From Lanius collurio (Eukaryota; Chordata; Aves; Passeriformes; Laniidae): a DNA stretch of 64,000 nt. The stretch spans positions 14,029,998-14,093,997 of the forward strand of contig JACBWW010000016.1 in NCBI GenBank assembly GCA_020086605.1, read 5' to 3'. Positions 40,201 to 52,165 of this stretch are shown one piece after another (within the stretch, counting starts at the first letter, position 1; each line of letters begins with the position of its first letter). Made by a program: the position numbers and the translations under genes. The notes beneath the pieces were generated by a model. That model worked only from the letters and a program-made list of their open reading frames with translations, was not told the DNA's origin and did no database searches.

Positions 40201-43200
40201 TTATCTAAGGAACTGCTTGCATAGCAATTGTGCTGACAATAACCTCAAATACAGCTGTGGTCACTTAATTAAACGATTTTGAAGCTTAATTTAGGTGACA
40301 TTTAAAATTGAAATTTCAAGTACATTATTCTATCGTGTTCTCTCTTGGTATTGTTCAGTAAAATACTGTATTCAAGGAAATCCATGAAATTACAATTCAA
40401 AGACTGTGATAAGAGTGGATTATTTTTGTACCATTTTTAGCTCTCATTACAATTTTTGTTGCAAGACTAAGTCTACAGATTGAGTATAAAGTATATCAAG
40501 CTTTAAATTCGGTGATAAGTCATTGTTAGGAGAGAGAATTTTGTGATAACATAGGCAGTAGATTAATCCACTCTGATGACAGCCTTGCAAGTCTGTGAGG
40601 AACAGAACACAGAGCAAGATTTATCCATTGCATTGACAAGGACAGTGAGGGGAATGGGAAATGGAACAAAATTAGTCCATTTGCATGACAGCCTAAGACT
40701 ATAATCATATGGTTCCACTCAAATCCTACAGTAATGGAACATAAAGAAAAAAGCATGAACAAGGCACATCATTTTAAACTATATTGTTCTCATCAGCCTT
40801 TCCAGTGTCTGTAGAAAACATAATCAGGGAAGAAAAATTAATTTCAGTCTGCTAAATTGCACTGTAAATACAGAGGGGATACAACAGAATTGTTCAAACA
40901 AACTTATTCATGTGGCTTTCATAAGTTTGGATAAATTCTTTCTGCTCTGTATTCACTAAGATGAGACTATCAGACTAAATCCCTGGCTTGCATAAAGCAC
41001 CATACTTCCCTTGACATCAGTGAACTCAAAATCTCCAAGGAAACCCTCTTCTTGATAGGGAGACTTCAAAAATACTGAAATAAAAGATAATTCAAGGTAC
41101 CTAGGGGAGAATTTTTTAAAATGAAGATTGACAAACAATGTGAAATATAGAATAGAAAATGTATATATTCGTCATCCACATCCCTGCAGCTCCCTGAAAC
41201 ACACTGGAACTTCTCCTGGTCATCTATTTATGCACCCAGATGTTTCCAGGATCATGGCTTTGAGGTTGTAGGGAAGGGCTTTGTGAGTTGAAGCCCAGCA
41301 TATCATCATTTGAACTAATCAAAGCAACTGTGACGAGTGTAAGGGTTTTAACACATCTACTCTATAATACATATAGTATACATCTATAGTTGGTTTATTC
41401 TTTAAGAAATTAAACTGCAAACTAAGGCATAGGCACCAAGTATGCTGATGTCATTATTGGAAAGCTCTTAAATACTTTGTCTGAAGGTCGAAGTCACAAT
41501 TGCATTAATTTAGTCATGAACCTTTGCACTTTCTCATCTAAACAATGGAATCTCATTTTAATTTCCTTTCTTTTTCCACTTTAAATGCAGGCATTTCTGT
41601 GAAGGAAGTTGCATATGACTATCTGCACGTCTCCTTTCCTGCAATCTTATGAAAAAAGCTGTATCATATGGTGGAATCAGCACTGACTGTGCCACACACA
41701 TACAGCAGCAGTGTGTTTTGAAAGTATTTTAAATATTCGATCTGAAAACATCTGATTTAGTAAGGGAAGACTTCAGTGTACTGGTGAAAGCAGTATATGA
41801 ATAGACTTATTGTATTCCAGTTCTTTTAAAGAACAAGTCCTATAGCCATGCATGAGCAAAATTTCCACTAAATTTAGCTTGCAGGCAGGAGTTTATTCAG
41901 GAAATGCCTGCCACACCTGGGTGTTCACACACAGAACTACATATGACTGAGGCAAACACACATTTCTTGCTGCTCTTTAAGTGCTGCAAACTATTCTGTC
42001 CTGGTTTTGTCATTATACCAATGCAAGGAGCAGACCTTAAAACAATTTAGGCTAATCACCCAAAAGGCCAAATCGTCCACTGTGACCGTGTGTGTGACAT
42101 TGTGTTCACGTGGAGCTAAATGTGGAACATAGATTTAAATCTACTGAAGAGGCTCTTTCCTTATATGCACACTTGAACAGAGTTTTGATACCATTTAAAA
42201 AATAAAGAATAAAGGATGGGGGCAATCAAATTAAACTGCGCACCAGATCCCTCCATTCTCCCTCCTCTTGGCATTTGGCAGAAAAATCAATTTAACCACT
42301 TGGCTACAACATTTCTCATGCACTGTGTAAGAGTATTGAAGATTCCCTGCCTCATTCACAAGCCTTGCTTCTGTTTGTCTCTTTTTAGCATCTACATGGA
42401 TGCCAAAGATAACCTTGATCTAGGTTAACACTGCTGTGCAACCCATAACAGAATTTCTAACAGACTGGATGGGTTCTTAACTGCTATTATAAAAATAGCT
42501 CGTTCTTTTATGGTCTTGATTTATGACACATCTCATTATGTTGTTTCAGAAATGCACAGGGTAATGTTTAAAAAGGAGCTGTGCTTGATGTAAGCAGTGC
42601 AACCTCTGCTGCATGGGTGAGGGAGGCTCTTGCTTCTCCATGAGGTGAAGGTGGCCAGGGACCCACAAGGGGCAGTGACCTGCCCAGAGCTGGGTCTGGG
42701 TGTGCAGCTGCAGAGCAGAGCAGGGCCCAAGGCCAGCAGCCTGGGATGGCCCAGCTGACCATGGCCAAGCATCACCAATGCTGGCAGCGAGTCCACAATG
42801 CCCTCCCAGACAGGACTGGACCAGGATGCCAGGATGCATGGAATAGACAATCCATAAGCCAAACTAGCTGGAAATATGGTCAGGAGCCCATGCAGATGGC
42901 AACAGAAGGCTGGTCAAGTCTGCAGGTCTTTCCTTGGCGTTGGGTGACTGCCAGTGCAGATGTTGAATGGGATGTGTCAGAAATGCAGTTCTAACTTGCC
43001 TTGTGTCAGATTGTCTCTGCATGAGAATGGGGTAGGTCTTTACAAATATACTCTTACCTTCTGTGATTCTGTCCCCTCTCCAGGGATATCTTCTCTACTC
43101 CTGAGACGTGAATTTTGTCTAGAAATATGCAGGTGGAGATTTTTTGAGGGATTATTTGTATATGGGAATAAAATGTGAATCTTCTGCATGCATTCATACT

Positions 43201-43332
43201 AGTAAATCTTTAGCACTCAGTTGTTTGCAGAAAGTGAACAAGGGCTAGTCACAAATGCTGTGAAAATGGAATTTGCTTTTAACTTCAAATGAATATTCAT
43301 GAATAATTTCCTCCGCTATTTGCTCACCACTC
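31264..43332. other. Intergenic DNA with scattered GC-rich patches, no gene recognised
   Basis: No exon-like open frame was recognised. GC-richer, CpG-poor patches lie at about 35080-35500, 37020-37130 and 42590-42850. They give overlapping open frames on both strands (up to 109 codons), as expected from low stop-codon frequency rather than from coding. An A14 run lies at 37731-37744 and an A/C-rich tract at 39153-39256. The rest is ordinary AT-rich sequence. Confidence 0.5.
39153..39256. repeat. A/C-rich low-complexity tract
   Basis: About 100 bases made almost entirely of A and C (CAAAACAAAA, ACAAAAACAA, CACAAACAAA), with very few G or T on the + strand. It resembles a decayed (CAAA)n microsatellite or retroelement tail. 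The open frames that run through it are Lys/Thr/Asn-rich artefacts. Confidence 0.8.
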
Positions 43333-44040
43333 ATATTTAATGATATGGGAAATGGAATGAATAACAAGGTGCTGAAATTTGCTGACAATACACAATTATT
43401 TAAGTTAATATCAACCAAGGAGCAAAGTAAGGAATTTCAGGAGGAGCTAATAAAACCTGACTGACTAACAAGATACCAGATGAAGTTCAATGCAGACAGG
43501 TACAAGATAATGAACAGTGTAAGAAATCATTTAAACTACTTATATGTATTGATGAGGTCTGAATTAGCTCTAACCTCTGGGTTAGGATGGATGCACAATC
43601 CAGCAGCAGTGAGGAAGGAAAAGTGCTGTAAGCCAGGGGGGAGGGTAAGTCCAGATCAGAAATATATCTTCAATCTTACTGCAGCCATGAGCAGGGCTCA
43701 TGTAAGATAGAAATGGTGACCTCTGGACCTGTATGAAGAAGTCCAAGCTAAGAAAACAAGAATAATGACTATTATTATTTATAATTATTTATTTATAATT
43801 AAATACTCATTTTGGGGATGAAATTACATCAATTTAAGCTAAAAGGCAGCTCTGAAAGGACACAGTCAAACAACTCCAGATGAAAAGGCAGGCACATGTG
43901 AGAAGGGGTCTGAAGGATGCAAGTTAACTTGCAAGTTTATTTTCAAAGTCAAGAGAGCATCAAGAGCACTAGCATGCTCAAAATATGCAATTCTGTGAGG
44001 GCCATATTTTGAGTTTCTTCAAGACATGCCACAATCCAAT
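43333..44040 (+). mobile_element. Degraded LINE (CR1/L2-like) reverse transcriptase 3' remnant
   Basis: In-frame translation near 43333-43450 reads FNDMGNGMNNKVLKFADNT, which matches the region around the catalytic FADD box of CR1/L2-type reverse transcriptases. The second aspartate is replaced by asparagine. After a frame break, 43480 onward gives MKFNADRYKIM and then NYLYVLMRSELA, matching the family's 'MKFN..K.K.M' and 'Y.LMGSELA' blocks. A later stretch at about 43981 (KYAIL, a stop, then GPYF) fits the 'LEYAVQFWSP' block. Frameshifts, stop codons and an internal ATT-rich microsatellite at 43766-43808 show the copy is old and dead. The boundaries are approximate. Confidence 0.65.
43766..43808. 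repeat. ATT/ATTT-rich microsatellite inside the LINE remnant
   Basis: ATTATTATTTATAATTATTT-type sequence interrupts the decayed reverse transcriptase reading frame. It is a simple-sequence expansion. Confidence 0.75.
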
Positions 44041-47000
44041 GCCAAACATGAGAGAATAGACAGAGAGGTTTAGCAATGAGTTTTTAGGATTATATTAAAG
44101 TGTGAACCATTTCACCATACTTCAGGCTTTAATTTTAAACTGCTTCAACAGGACTTGGCAGCGCTCAGCCATCAGTGCCCCAACACCAGAGAAATGGGAC
44201 CCTGTACCATGAGTGAGGGAGAACATGGCTTTAAGGCACTGGCTCAAACAAAAAAGTCTGAACTTTTCCATAGCTGTTACTAACTCTCTGCTGTGAGTAC
44301 TGGGGTCCAGAGAAAGCCCTTTCTGGAGTCAGCTCACATGAAGAGCATGCTTTACCAAGTGACTGGTATGACAGAAAAGCAGGGCTGCCTGAGGACCTGT
44401 TCCTCCTGCTCTCTCAAAGCATTATCCATGCTGTTGTTGAATGGAGAGGCTTCACTTACACTCTTGTGTGCTACAGCCAACTTTTCTCCAAACATTACAA
44501 CTTCCCAGCAAATTCCCATGTTCCTGAAAGCTTCAAGAAAGGAGATGATATCACAGAGAAGGACTGTTACAGAATAATTGTTTTATTGGCCCATGCACTG
44601 CAGAGTACTTTCTGCCTAGGAAGGGGTAATGCAAAAAGTCGGTGATTATATGATTGTTGTTTGTAATGCAGATGTTTGGGTTTGACTTAAAGAACTCTTG
44701 GCAGCTCATAGGATGAACTTTCCACCCTCAGTGCTAAATGATCATTCATTTTCCTCTTCTGAGTATTATTTCATTTCCTGTCATGGTCCTCAAGCATTTT
44801 TCCTTCTGCAAGGGTTCTCAGATAGGAAATGCACAAATTCTTGAGGAGTTACTGGGAGAAAGGATGAAGGGATGCAGCTGGAGTAAGGTGGTAAGGAAGG
44901 AAAGAGGGCAGGGGGAAGAGGGCCCTGGCCTTGGCAGGACTGTGAGAAGTGAAGCAGAACATGACAGCATCAGAGCACCAGAAATTTTATGAGCAGTTAT
45001 CCAGGACATCTGTAATTGTGAGGGACTGAGAGAATGGAAAAGAGCATCTTCTTTTCCAGTATTGAGTATACCTCATTCTAACCACAGTCCTGTCCATCCC
45101 TGTGGCCACATCTATCTGGCCACACCTCCTCCTCTGGTCCCTTTGACCCTCATTTCTGCAAGATACAACCCCAAGGCAAGTCAGGGTTCCTGGGAAGTGC
45201 AGGACCAAATCCTGATATCCTCTTTTAGGGTCTAGTCATTCTTCAATAGACATGGAGGTTAATTGTTAAGGACCCAAACCCATGTCATAACTTAACCATT
45301 TTTCAGAGTGTTACCTCAGGGGAAAAAATTCAAGGTGTCTTTTGAGGGATATTGCTCTGCTGGGAGATTGACTGCAGTGTTTTGAGGGTAAACACCTGCA
45401 CAGATCAGGACAGGACTGCCAGTCTGGGACTCTGTGGTAGGCAAACGAGAAGTACCAGAACTGTTCTCCAATGTGAAAAACACAAAGATGTAATTGTGGG
45501 CCTGCAGGACCCAGTCTGGTTGCCTGCTGGTTCACATGTTAGCCCTGTAAGAACCCTTCACTTCTAATGCTCTGGTATAAAATGAGTGCATTAAAAGAAA
45601 CTGGTAGTCTGGCACTTCATTGGTGTAATTATTCATGGAGTTCACTCTATCCCTCCGCAGAGATGTGACTATTGTTACAATTTCACTGTAGCATGACCAG
45701 GAGAACACAAACAGACATAGAAACTGAATTACTTTATCCCTTTTAGCTGTAGGGATCTTTATACTCAATGTGTATATCTCTCCTGTATTTTAGCAGATGC
45801 AGAAACAGAGCCCAATTTCAGGGCAGTTAATCTGGCTTTCAGAAACATTGCATTCACTTTAAATTCCCTTATTTCATTACTTCATCCAAGGTGAAACAAA
45901 GAGAAGAAAGGAACTGGCTCTGAGCACTGAAATGTGCCATTTCCTTCAGATGGACATAGCTACGCAGATTTAGGAGGATGTGTGCATGCATATGTTTATG
46001 TGAGTTTGTGTGTTTATTGCTTCAGAATTGCCTAGAGTTACATCATCCCAAGAGATCTATTCAGCCCTGTATGCTCAGATGGAATATGATGTTTGCACAT
46101 AAAATGATAAGGATTTGTAAAGCACTCAGACAGGAAGGTGAGGTGAGACAGTTACAAAACAGATGCTGACACTACTTTTGAGTTGGAGTCCTCTGAGATA
46201 GGCTGCCCTCTGATTGACTAGTCTGTTAGAAAAATACTTTCCATGGATTTTTTTATTTGAAAATAATTTTAACCAATAGTGGAAATTCATTATTTTGCTC
46301 TGACATTTAAGTACATTTTCAATTGTATCCAGATTTCAGTGACTAGAAGAAAAAAACACATAATTGTTCTAGTGACAAGGATAAATGAAACATCTCTGAA
46401 GTATTATAAAGACCATCTAAATTCTTGAAGTGATAGGACTTGATTTGAAACCAATAAATAAATTTGATATTAAAAAAACACAGCAAGCATCAAAGAAAAA
46501 GCTTTATCCAAAGCATTTGTGCATCCTCTGTCTGTTTTACATCATAGTTTTCTTTTGGCAGAAAACTTGGTGACTCAAGAGAACGGTCATTTGTCAAAAA
46601 TAAAGCAAAGACTGAAAGATCATCATCATAATTTTATTATTGGCATTAAATATTTACTTTCCCAATTCAGTAACTGGTACATGTATGTGCTTCTGTGATA
46701 AATATGTGTGTGCATGCACATGCCTTTGGCTGTTCTGCACATCAGGGTGGATTATACCAGAGCACACTGTAATGGGTGAGAGATTGGCATTTGAGAGTGC
46801 TGAAAATACACAGAACACAACACCAAGAAGGCTGAAGATGCACAAACCCTACAGGGAGCATTCAGGATCTCTCAATCTGATACACCCTCTCACCATCTCC
46901 CTTAGGTATGACGTGGTCTGAAAGTGGGGCTTGTAACCTATGGCAAACTGCAAATTTGGTGAGATTCTTCCTTGTATATTCAGCTAGCAGTCCAAATTTG

Positions 47001-47929
47001 ATCACACCAAACTAATTAATGTCTTTAATACAGTAGATCATGCTTCTGTTCATTTAAAAAAAAACACACCCAATACTAGTGCTGTTCAGTTTTTGCTCCT
47101 TTGTTGACACTATAGGCAGTTTCTGGACTGAAAGCAGTGCTCTATATTTATCTATATTTATCCTTTGAAAGCTACCTAAGACTGAACTGTAGGAAGCCAT
47201 CAACTGTGCATATTAGTTTCGTAACATTGTCTGCACAATCAACATCCCAATTACCTTTAAAAATGAATAAATATGTTTTTCCATGATGCAAAGCTTGGAA
47301 AATATCCAATAATTTATAAAGACAGGCTGATGTCTTCCTATCAGTTCACCAGCAAAAAAACAAACTCGAGAATTTTACAGTCACACATAAGATGTTGTAA
47401 TCACAGTGATCAGTAATCAGAAATGTGTGGCTTGAAGTCAAGCATGTTAACCTGTGTTATTCATTTGCTTATATCCATTTACTTATGCCTTCCTAACTTC
47501 CTAAGTCTTGCAAAGATAAATGAGCTCATTTATAAAGTGAGCAACACATTTAAGTATAGAACTGGGGCTTTGGTCTCTGTGTAAAAGAATGGAAATATTT
47601 TCACAAACCATTTATTTTTACTGTTTCTTAATGATGGATTCTGCAGTACTGAAATTCCACATCCTGGTACCCATTTTACTTGGTTTAGACATATTCTCCA
47701 CTCGTTCAGGAATATGCACATTTGTGCATTTCCCTCCTCCCTGCCTATAAAGACAGGCAGCCATCAATACTTCAGTTTTGTGACACCTCAATATTTTTTC
47801 TCAGCATTTTTTGAAATTTTTGACAGCACAAATTTGAAAGTGTCTGCTTTTTCATGTGTTCACCTGCTCATCTCCACTTGTTTAACTCCCATCCCTGTAT
47901 GCCAATAGATATTATCAGTAAATCCTCCT
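44041..47929. other. Intergenic DNA, nothing recognised
   Basis: Moderately AT-rich sequence with short open frames (94 codons or fewer) and no domains. The only structure noted is a 10-base tandem duplication (TCTATATTTA twice) at 47141-47160. Confidence 0.5.
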
Positions 47930-48330
47930 GGTTTAATCTCCAAAATGTTTCACAAATCTCTTCGTTCCTCTTCATTCTCCCCATAAAATCTTTGTCAAGT
48001 CCATCCTTCTCCACATCCATCCCTATTGCGACCTTGCTCTCTTCAGCCTCTAAATGACACTCACATTAGCCAGTTTTTAAAGTAGTGTAATGCAAAAGTA
48101 ATCCACTGCTCCCAGTATTGAGATCTCATTAAGATATTCCTAAATCCCTCTTCTTCACTGTCTCCCTATTGCCTTCTAAATCTGATCGAAGCTCCTCTTA
48201 TCACCCCGAGTTGCTCTTCACCTAGCCTACCTTCTCCTGTCCTTGCTCTGCTCTTCCACATCTTTCTTCTTTATGTGCTCCCTCCTCACCCATTGCCAGT
48301 CACAGTGTACACCACTTGCCAGTTAGACCT
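47930..48330. repeat. Probable ancient interspersed repeat (pyrimidine-rich)
   Basis: The + strand is strongly C/T-biased and has the word order of very old vertebrate LINE/SINE tails: 'aaatctcttcgttcctcttc', 'cactgtctccctattgcctt', 'gaagctcctcttatcacccc', 'cttctcctgtccttgctctg' and 'ttctttatgtgctccctcc'. I recognise the style (short retroelement segments related to the L2/L3 group) but cannot name a consensus. The limits are approximate, and it might instead be a low-complexity pyrimidine-rich region. Confidence 0.4.
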
Positions 48331-50249
48331 GGGCACTGCCTTCCATGTCATCCACAATACCTGTGAGTACAATGGGTAGCTCAACAGCACCATTACAGAT
48401 GGAAATAAACCCCTTTATAAGTTTGAATCGTTGACTAGTGAAAAGGTGCTTTTCTAGCAAAAAGAAAATGAGGCAATTGTCTTCCAATAGTGAGATTATG
48501 CAGTTTTTTCTGAGTCATCCACAATTTCTCCTGTTTCCTTAGGCCTTGAATCAGAAAAAGAATTAAAGTTTTTACAATGAATTTACTTTCACTGAGGTTG
48601 CGAAATTACTTTCCAACCAGCCTATCTGGACACCCCTCACAGAAAGCTGATATTTAGATAAATTTGAAATGCATATCTCTGACATTTAAAAAATATGTTT
48701 CCTGCTCTTAAGACCTGAATCTTAGGTTGTAACTTTTTGCTCTCTTGCTTACTGTTAAAATCTTGTAACTTGATTTGGGGGAGTAAAAAGATGCAGAACA
48801 ATGAGATATTTTCTGCATTATAGGTTTTTAGCCCCTATTAGTCCACTGAAATTTAGCATCAGGATCTGTAAGTTAGTACAGACCAGCTGAGCTTAAAGTA
48901 CAGCACATGCCAGCACAAGGCCAGGACGTGCAAATCAAAGTTGTCCTCAGGTCATCTGATTTTCTGTTCCTCTGTGTCTCCATGCATTAGATTACGGGAA
49001 AACTTAACAAAACAAACTGATTCCTGGTCCCTTCCTCTCTTATCCTTTAAGTCCTTCCCCCATCACAAAGTCAAACAGAAGGGAAAAAGGTCTTCCTACA
49101 CCTGGACCCTTTGTTCATTATTCTGCAGTTCATCAGAAATTAACATCCAGTTCCTGAAGCTTCCTCTCTTTGCCAAGGTGCACCAGAAGTACTTTGTGCC
49201 AACCAGACACCTACGTGTTATTTCTACATGCCTCACACCTCCCTGGCCTGAGTATATTAATCATCACCACAACTTCAGCCAGCAGTGATCATGAGGCTGG
49301 AAAATGGTGGTGAGCAAATAGTTCCTAAAAAGTTTACAAAAAAATGTTGCCACACCTAAAGATAATTCCCAAGAGCAGACTTAATGCTTTCCCATCACCA
49401 AAATCCCAGCCTCAAAACTTTCTAGTCAGACATGATGTATTTTGTTCCAGTGACATTTCACAGCTTCCTGTGTTTTATTTACCTTAGAGAGATTCTCCAC
49501 TCTCCCAGCAGCATGGCTGGTTGTGCACATCCCTCAGCTTGCACCTAAAAGGACAGGCACACATCATTGTTTCAGTTTTACAGGGCTTCAACATGAGAGT
49601 CATCACCTCCAGGAAGCTGAGAAATGACTGTAGGCACATTGTCCATGGTAAGATTAGAGAAAATATTGCCATATCAATGCATGATATAAGTACATGCTGA
49701 AGTGTCATCAGGATGCCATAATGGGAACAGAACTGCTCTCACGTTAAACACAAAGGCTTGCCAAAGCATATATTGAATATGTCCTATTACACAACCCATG
49801 AACTCACAGAAATTTGGTCTCCTTCAGTTCCTGAGTTTCCTGCCTCTTTCCTCCCTGCCTGTCTTTGTTTTCCTCACAAAGCCGAGTTCAGAGATTTCCT
49901 GTACCTCCCTTACATCCCATTACCCTTAAAGCAACATTGCTTGACTGTACTAAAGATCTGTCTCAAAGTTGAAGAAAGCAGTAAGAGCAGCAGAAGTAAG
50001 CCAAGACTGATTCCAAACAAAGAGTCTCGGGGCTCACATATACTCATGTCAGCAGGAAAAAGGTGGAAGGAAACATGTAGACAGTTGCCTCTGAGCTCAC
50101 AAACACCGGGCAAGTTACCCTTCTCCTCCACCTCTTCCTCACCCTCCCTCATCTGCTCCACCTGCTCCACTCTGTGGCTGCCCCGGTACTCCCAGCAGGC
50201 TGCAGTCACCCCTTCCAGCTTCACCCTGCCCCAGCCACTTCCCAGGCCC
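48331..50249. other. Intergenic DNA upstream of ADGRL4
   Basis: No exon was recognised. A 167-codon open frame at 49758-50261 (+) ends just before the likely ADGRL4 promoter. Its translation is Ser/Pro/Leu-rich, with a low-complexity run near its end, and shows no domain, so it is not called. GC content rises from about 50100 towards the promoter. Confidence 0.5.
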
Positions 50250-50263
50250 ATGCTCCTCTAACC

Positions 50264-50588
50264 TCCTCGCCCCCGAATCCTCTCTGATAGCCTCTGCAAG
50301 GCGCAGCCTCTTGCTTCCCTTTTACTTTCTCTTTTTTTTTCCCATTTGCCAGAAGACCAGGTCCTCAGCCTCTCCTGACCCTTCCTGTCCTGCCTGTGAG
50401 CCTCAGGAACTTTTGGAAGTGTGAGGCTTGGGACAAAGGGCAGTGGCAGGGTGTCCCCTGCACCAGGACACCGCTTTCCTGACAGGCATTTGTGCGTGCT
50501 TTGCACACGGTCGGATATTTCAAAGCGGGGAGGCTTTTCTGTGACACGGGGGCTCTGCACCAGGCACTGCACAGCAGCAGCAGCACCA
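50264..50588 (+). promoter_or_regulatory. Likely ADGRL4 promoter and 5' UTR
   Basis: This is the GC-richest part of its neighbourhood, with several CpGs between 50490 and 50560, directly in front of the first coding exon. No ATG occurs between the one at 50250 and the ADGRL4 start at 50589, as expected for a 5' UTR. CCTTCCTGTC at 50380-50389 is the reverse of an ETS-type ACAGGAAG site, and further GGAA cores occur at about 50405 and 50477. ETS factors drive many endothelial genes, which fits ADGRL4, but binding is inferred. No TATA box is evident and the transcription start cannot be placed. Confidence 0.45.
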
Positions 50589-50610
50589 ATGAAACTGCTT
50601 CCATTCCTAG
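50589..50610 (+). CDS. ADGRL4: ADGRL4 coding exon 1 (signal peptide start)
   Basis: The exon encodes MKLLPFL plus the first base of a valine codon, then a donor CTAG|GTAGGTG at 50611 (phase 1). Human ADGRL4, as I recall it, begins MKRLPLLV with the same residue spacing, so this 22-base coding piece is the expected start of the hydrophobic signal sequence. An alternative donor 4 bases later (AG|GTGAAA) would leave the wrong phase for the next exon. The ATG context is weak (C at -3, A at +4), but this is the first ATG for more than 300 bases. The product is an orphan adhesion G-protein-coupled receptor of endothelial cells with a role in angiogenesis. Confidence 0.8.
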
Positions 50611-52015
50611 GTAGGTGAAATTTCTGTCTCTGGGAGCGTGTGGCAGGTGTGAATGGAGTGGGATCTGGCAGGGAGAAATTATTATATCGGGGATGGTGGA
50701 TACACAGGGCTGGAATTCCCTGTAGCTTCGATCAGTTCTGCTACTGGATTTGGTATTGCATGTTTGGTACCATCCCACAACCAAACCCCAAAACATCTGT
50801 CTTTATCTCACTGTGGCTTTTGTACTGAAAAAGACAGAAACATTTTGGGTTTCTGTGCATTTGTTTTGGGGGGTGGTTTTCCTTATCTCTCTCAATCTGC
50901 TTGGGAAATTTTTGGATTTCACACGCTGACAACAGTAAAATGACAACAGAATTCCACAGGTTTCTCTTTTAATCCCTGAGGAGGATGATCTCCCTTCTCA
51001 GAAACAAAGAGAAAATGAGAAATTTGTTGACCTCTAAGTTGACTTGGATTTTATGTAATTATTTTTTAATTGTCTGTAATTTTCAGTCTTTTGAATTTTT
51101 CATGAAGTCTTAATTTGTCCAAGAAAACAACATCTTGGTGAGACTTCATGAGGCAATGAAAATGTAACACTAGGCTAGCAAATATCCAGAATAACATTTA
51201 GGTAGGGAAAAGAAGAACTGCAGGGGAAGATAGCACCCAGAAGGATCCTTGTGTTCGGCAACTTTCACTATGTTCTGCTAACAATTTATAAACTACAAAG
51301 TAAAAAACTTGCTTTTCCTTCTGAGTTAAATGCCTCATATCTATTATAGTGTGTGTGATAGTACAATGATCTATAAGTTTTCTCAAAAGAAGAAATTGCT
51401 TTTTTTCTTCGTATTGAAAACCATATACATTCATACAATGGGAAAGTAGTTATGGTATTTTAAGAGATTAAATTTAAATAATTTGCCACACCATAAATAA
51501 CTTTTAAACTGTGCTGTCATAATACTGTGAATATGTGATATTTCATCTTAATCTACCAGATCATGCCTATGTGTTAGCTACAGAAGTATAGGAGTGCTTA
51601 TAAAAATAAAAAGTCTGCTCAGGAGAACTCTCTTTGGTATTTTTCCCTCAGAGGTGCAGGGCAGTTTAGATTACGCTCAATACATAATTCAGAGTGCAAA
51701 TAAATGCCTGTACTTTACTGGAAACTACTAGAGAGCTTTGAAAGCCATCCAAATGTTTCCCCTAGATCACTGAGTAACTTCTATGCTGTTTACCAGTTTT
51801 ATACTCGTTGAGAACACACTAGAGTTCTTTATCTACGGCGTCGGCTGTTTTACCACAGAAATCCCTGTAGCTGGTGGCCCTTCCCTATCATGCAGTACAG
51901 CTGAGCCTGTGATGTTAAGTTCACTGGAATACACCCATTTTGTGGAAACCTTTGGCTCAGAGCTCAGAATAAAGTTTTTAGATAATGAAACAAGTCTGAT
52001 TTTCCTTTGTTCCAG
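50611..52015 (+). other. ADGRL4 intron 1
   Basis: This phase-1 intron of 1405 bases has a GTAGGT donor and an acceptor preceded by a pyrimidine-rich tract (TTTTCCTTTGTTCCAG). It contains ordinary AT-rich sequence; no repeat family or internal exon was recognised. Confidence 0.75.
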
Positions 52016-52165
52016 TTCTGATTTCCAGTCTGCTGGACTATGGCTGCACTTCTCCAAGCTGCAACATGACATGCCACAAAGATGCCAGGTGTGAAGTTCA
52101 GGGTGGGACAACAGGCTGCTACTGCTCCCAAGGATACACAGGAAATGGCATTACAGTCTGTAAAG
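52016..52165 (+). CDS. ADGRL4: ADGRL4 coding exon 2 (signal peptide end and first EGF-like domain)
   Basis: This 150-base, symmetric phase 1-1 exon is flanked by TTCCAG and AAAG|GTAAAC. Joined to exon 1 it completes the signal peptide (VLISSLLDYG) and gives an EGF-like module with the segments CHKDARCEV, GCYCSQGYTGNG and ITVCK. Human ADGRL4 has matching blocks (PNAKCEI, ACYCNMGFSGNG, VTIC) at identical positions without gaps over the first 33 residues. Seven cysteines are present; C27, C33, C42, C44 and C56 fit EGF positions 2-6, while C23 and C18 compete for position 1. N24-M-T is a potential N-glycosylation site. The domain lies at the far extracellular end of the receptor. Confidence 0.88.

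Noticed and set aside
49758..50261. 167-codon plus-strand open frame directly upstream of ADGRL4
   Set aside because: Ser/Pro/Leu-rich low-complexity translation without domains. An opposite-strand open frame of similar size overlaps it, as expected from composition. It is probably promoter-proximal non-coding DNA.
50615..50620. Alternative donor AG|GTGAAA four bases after the chosen one
   Set aside because: It would end exon 1 in phase 2, whereas the EGF exon needs phase 1. The joined frame would break.
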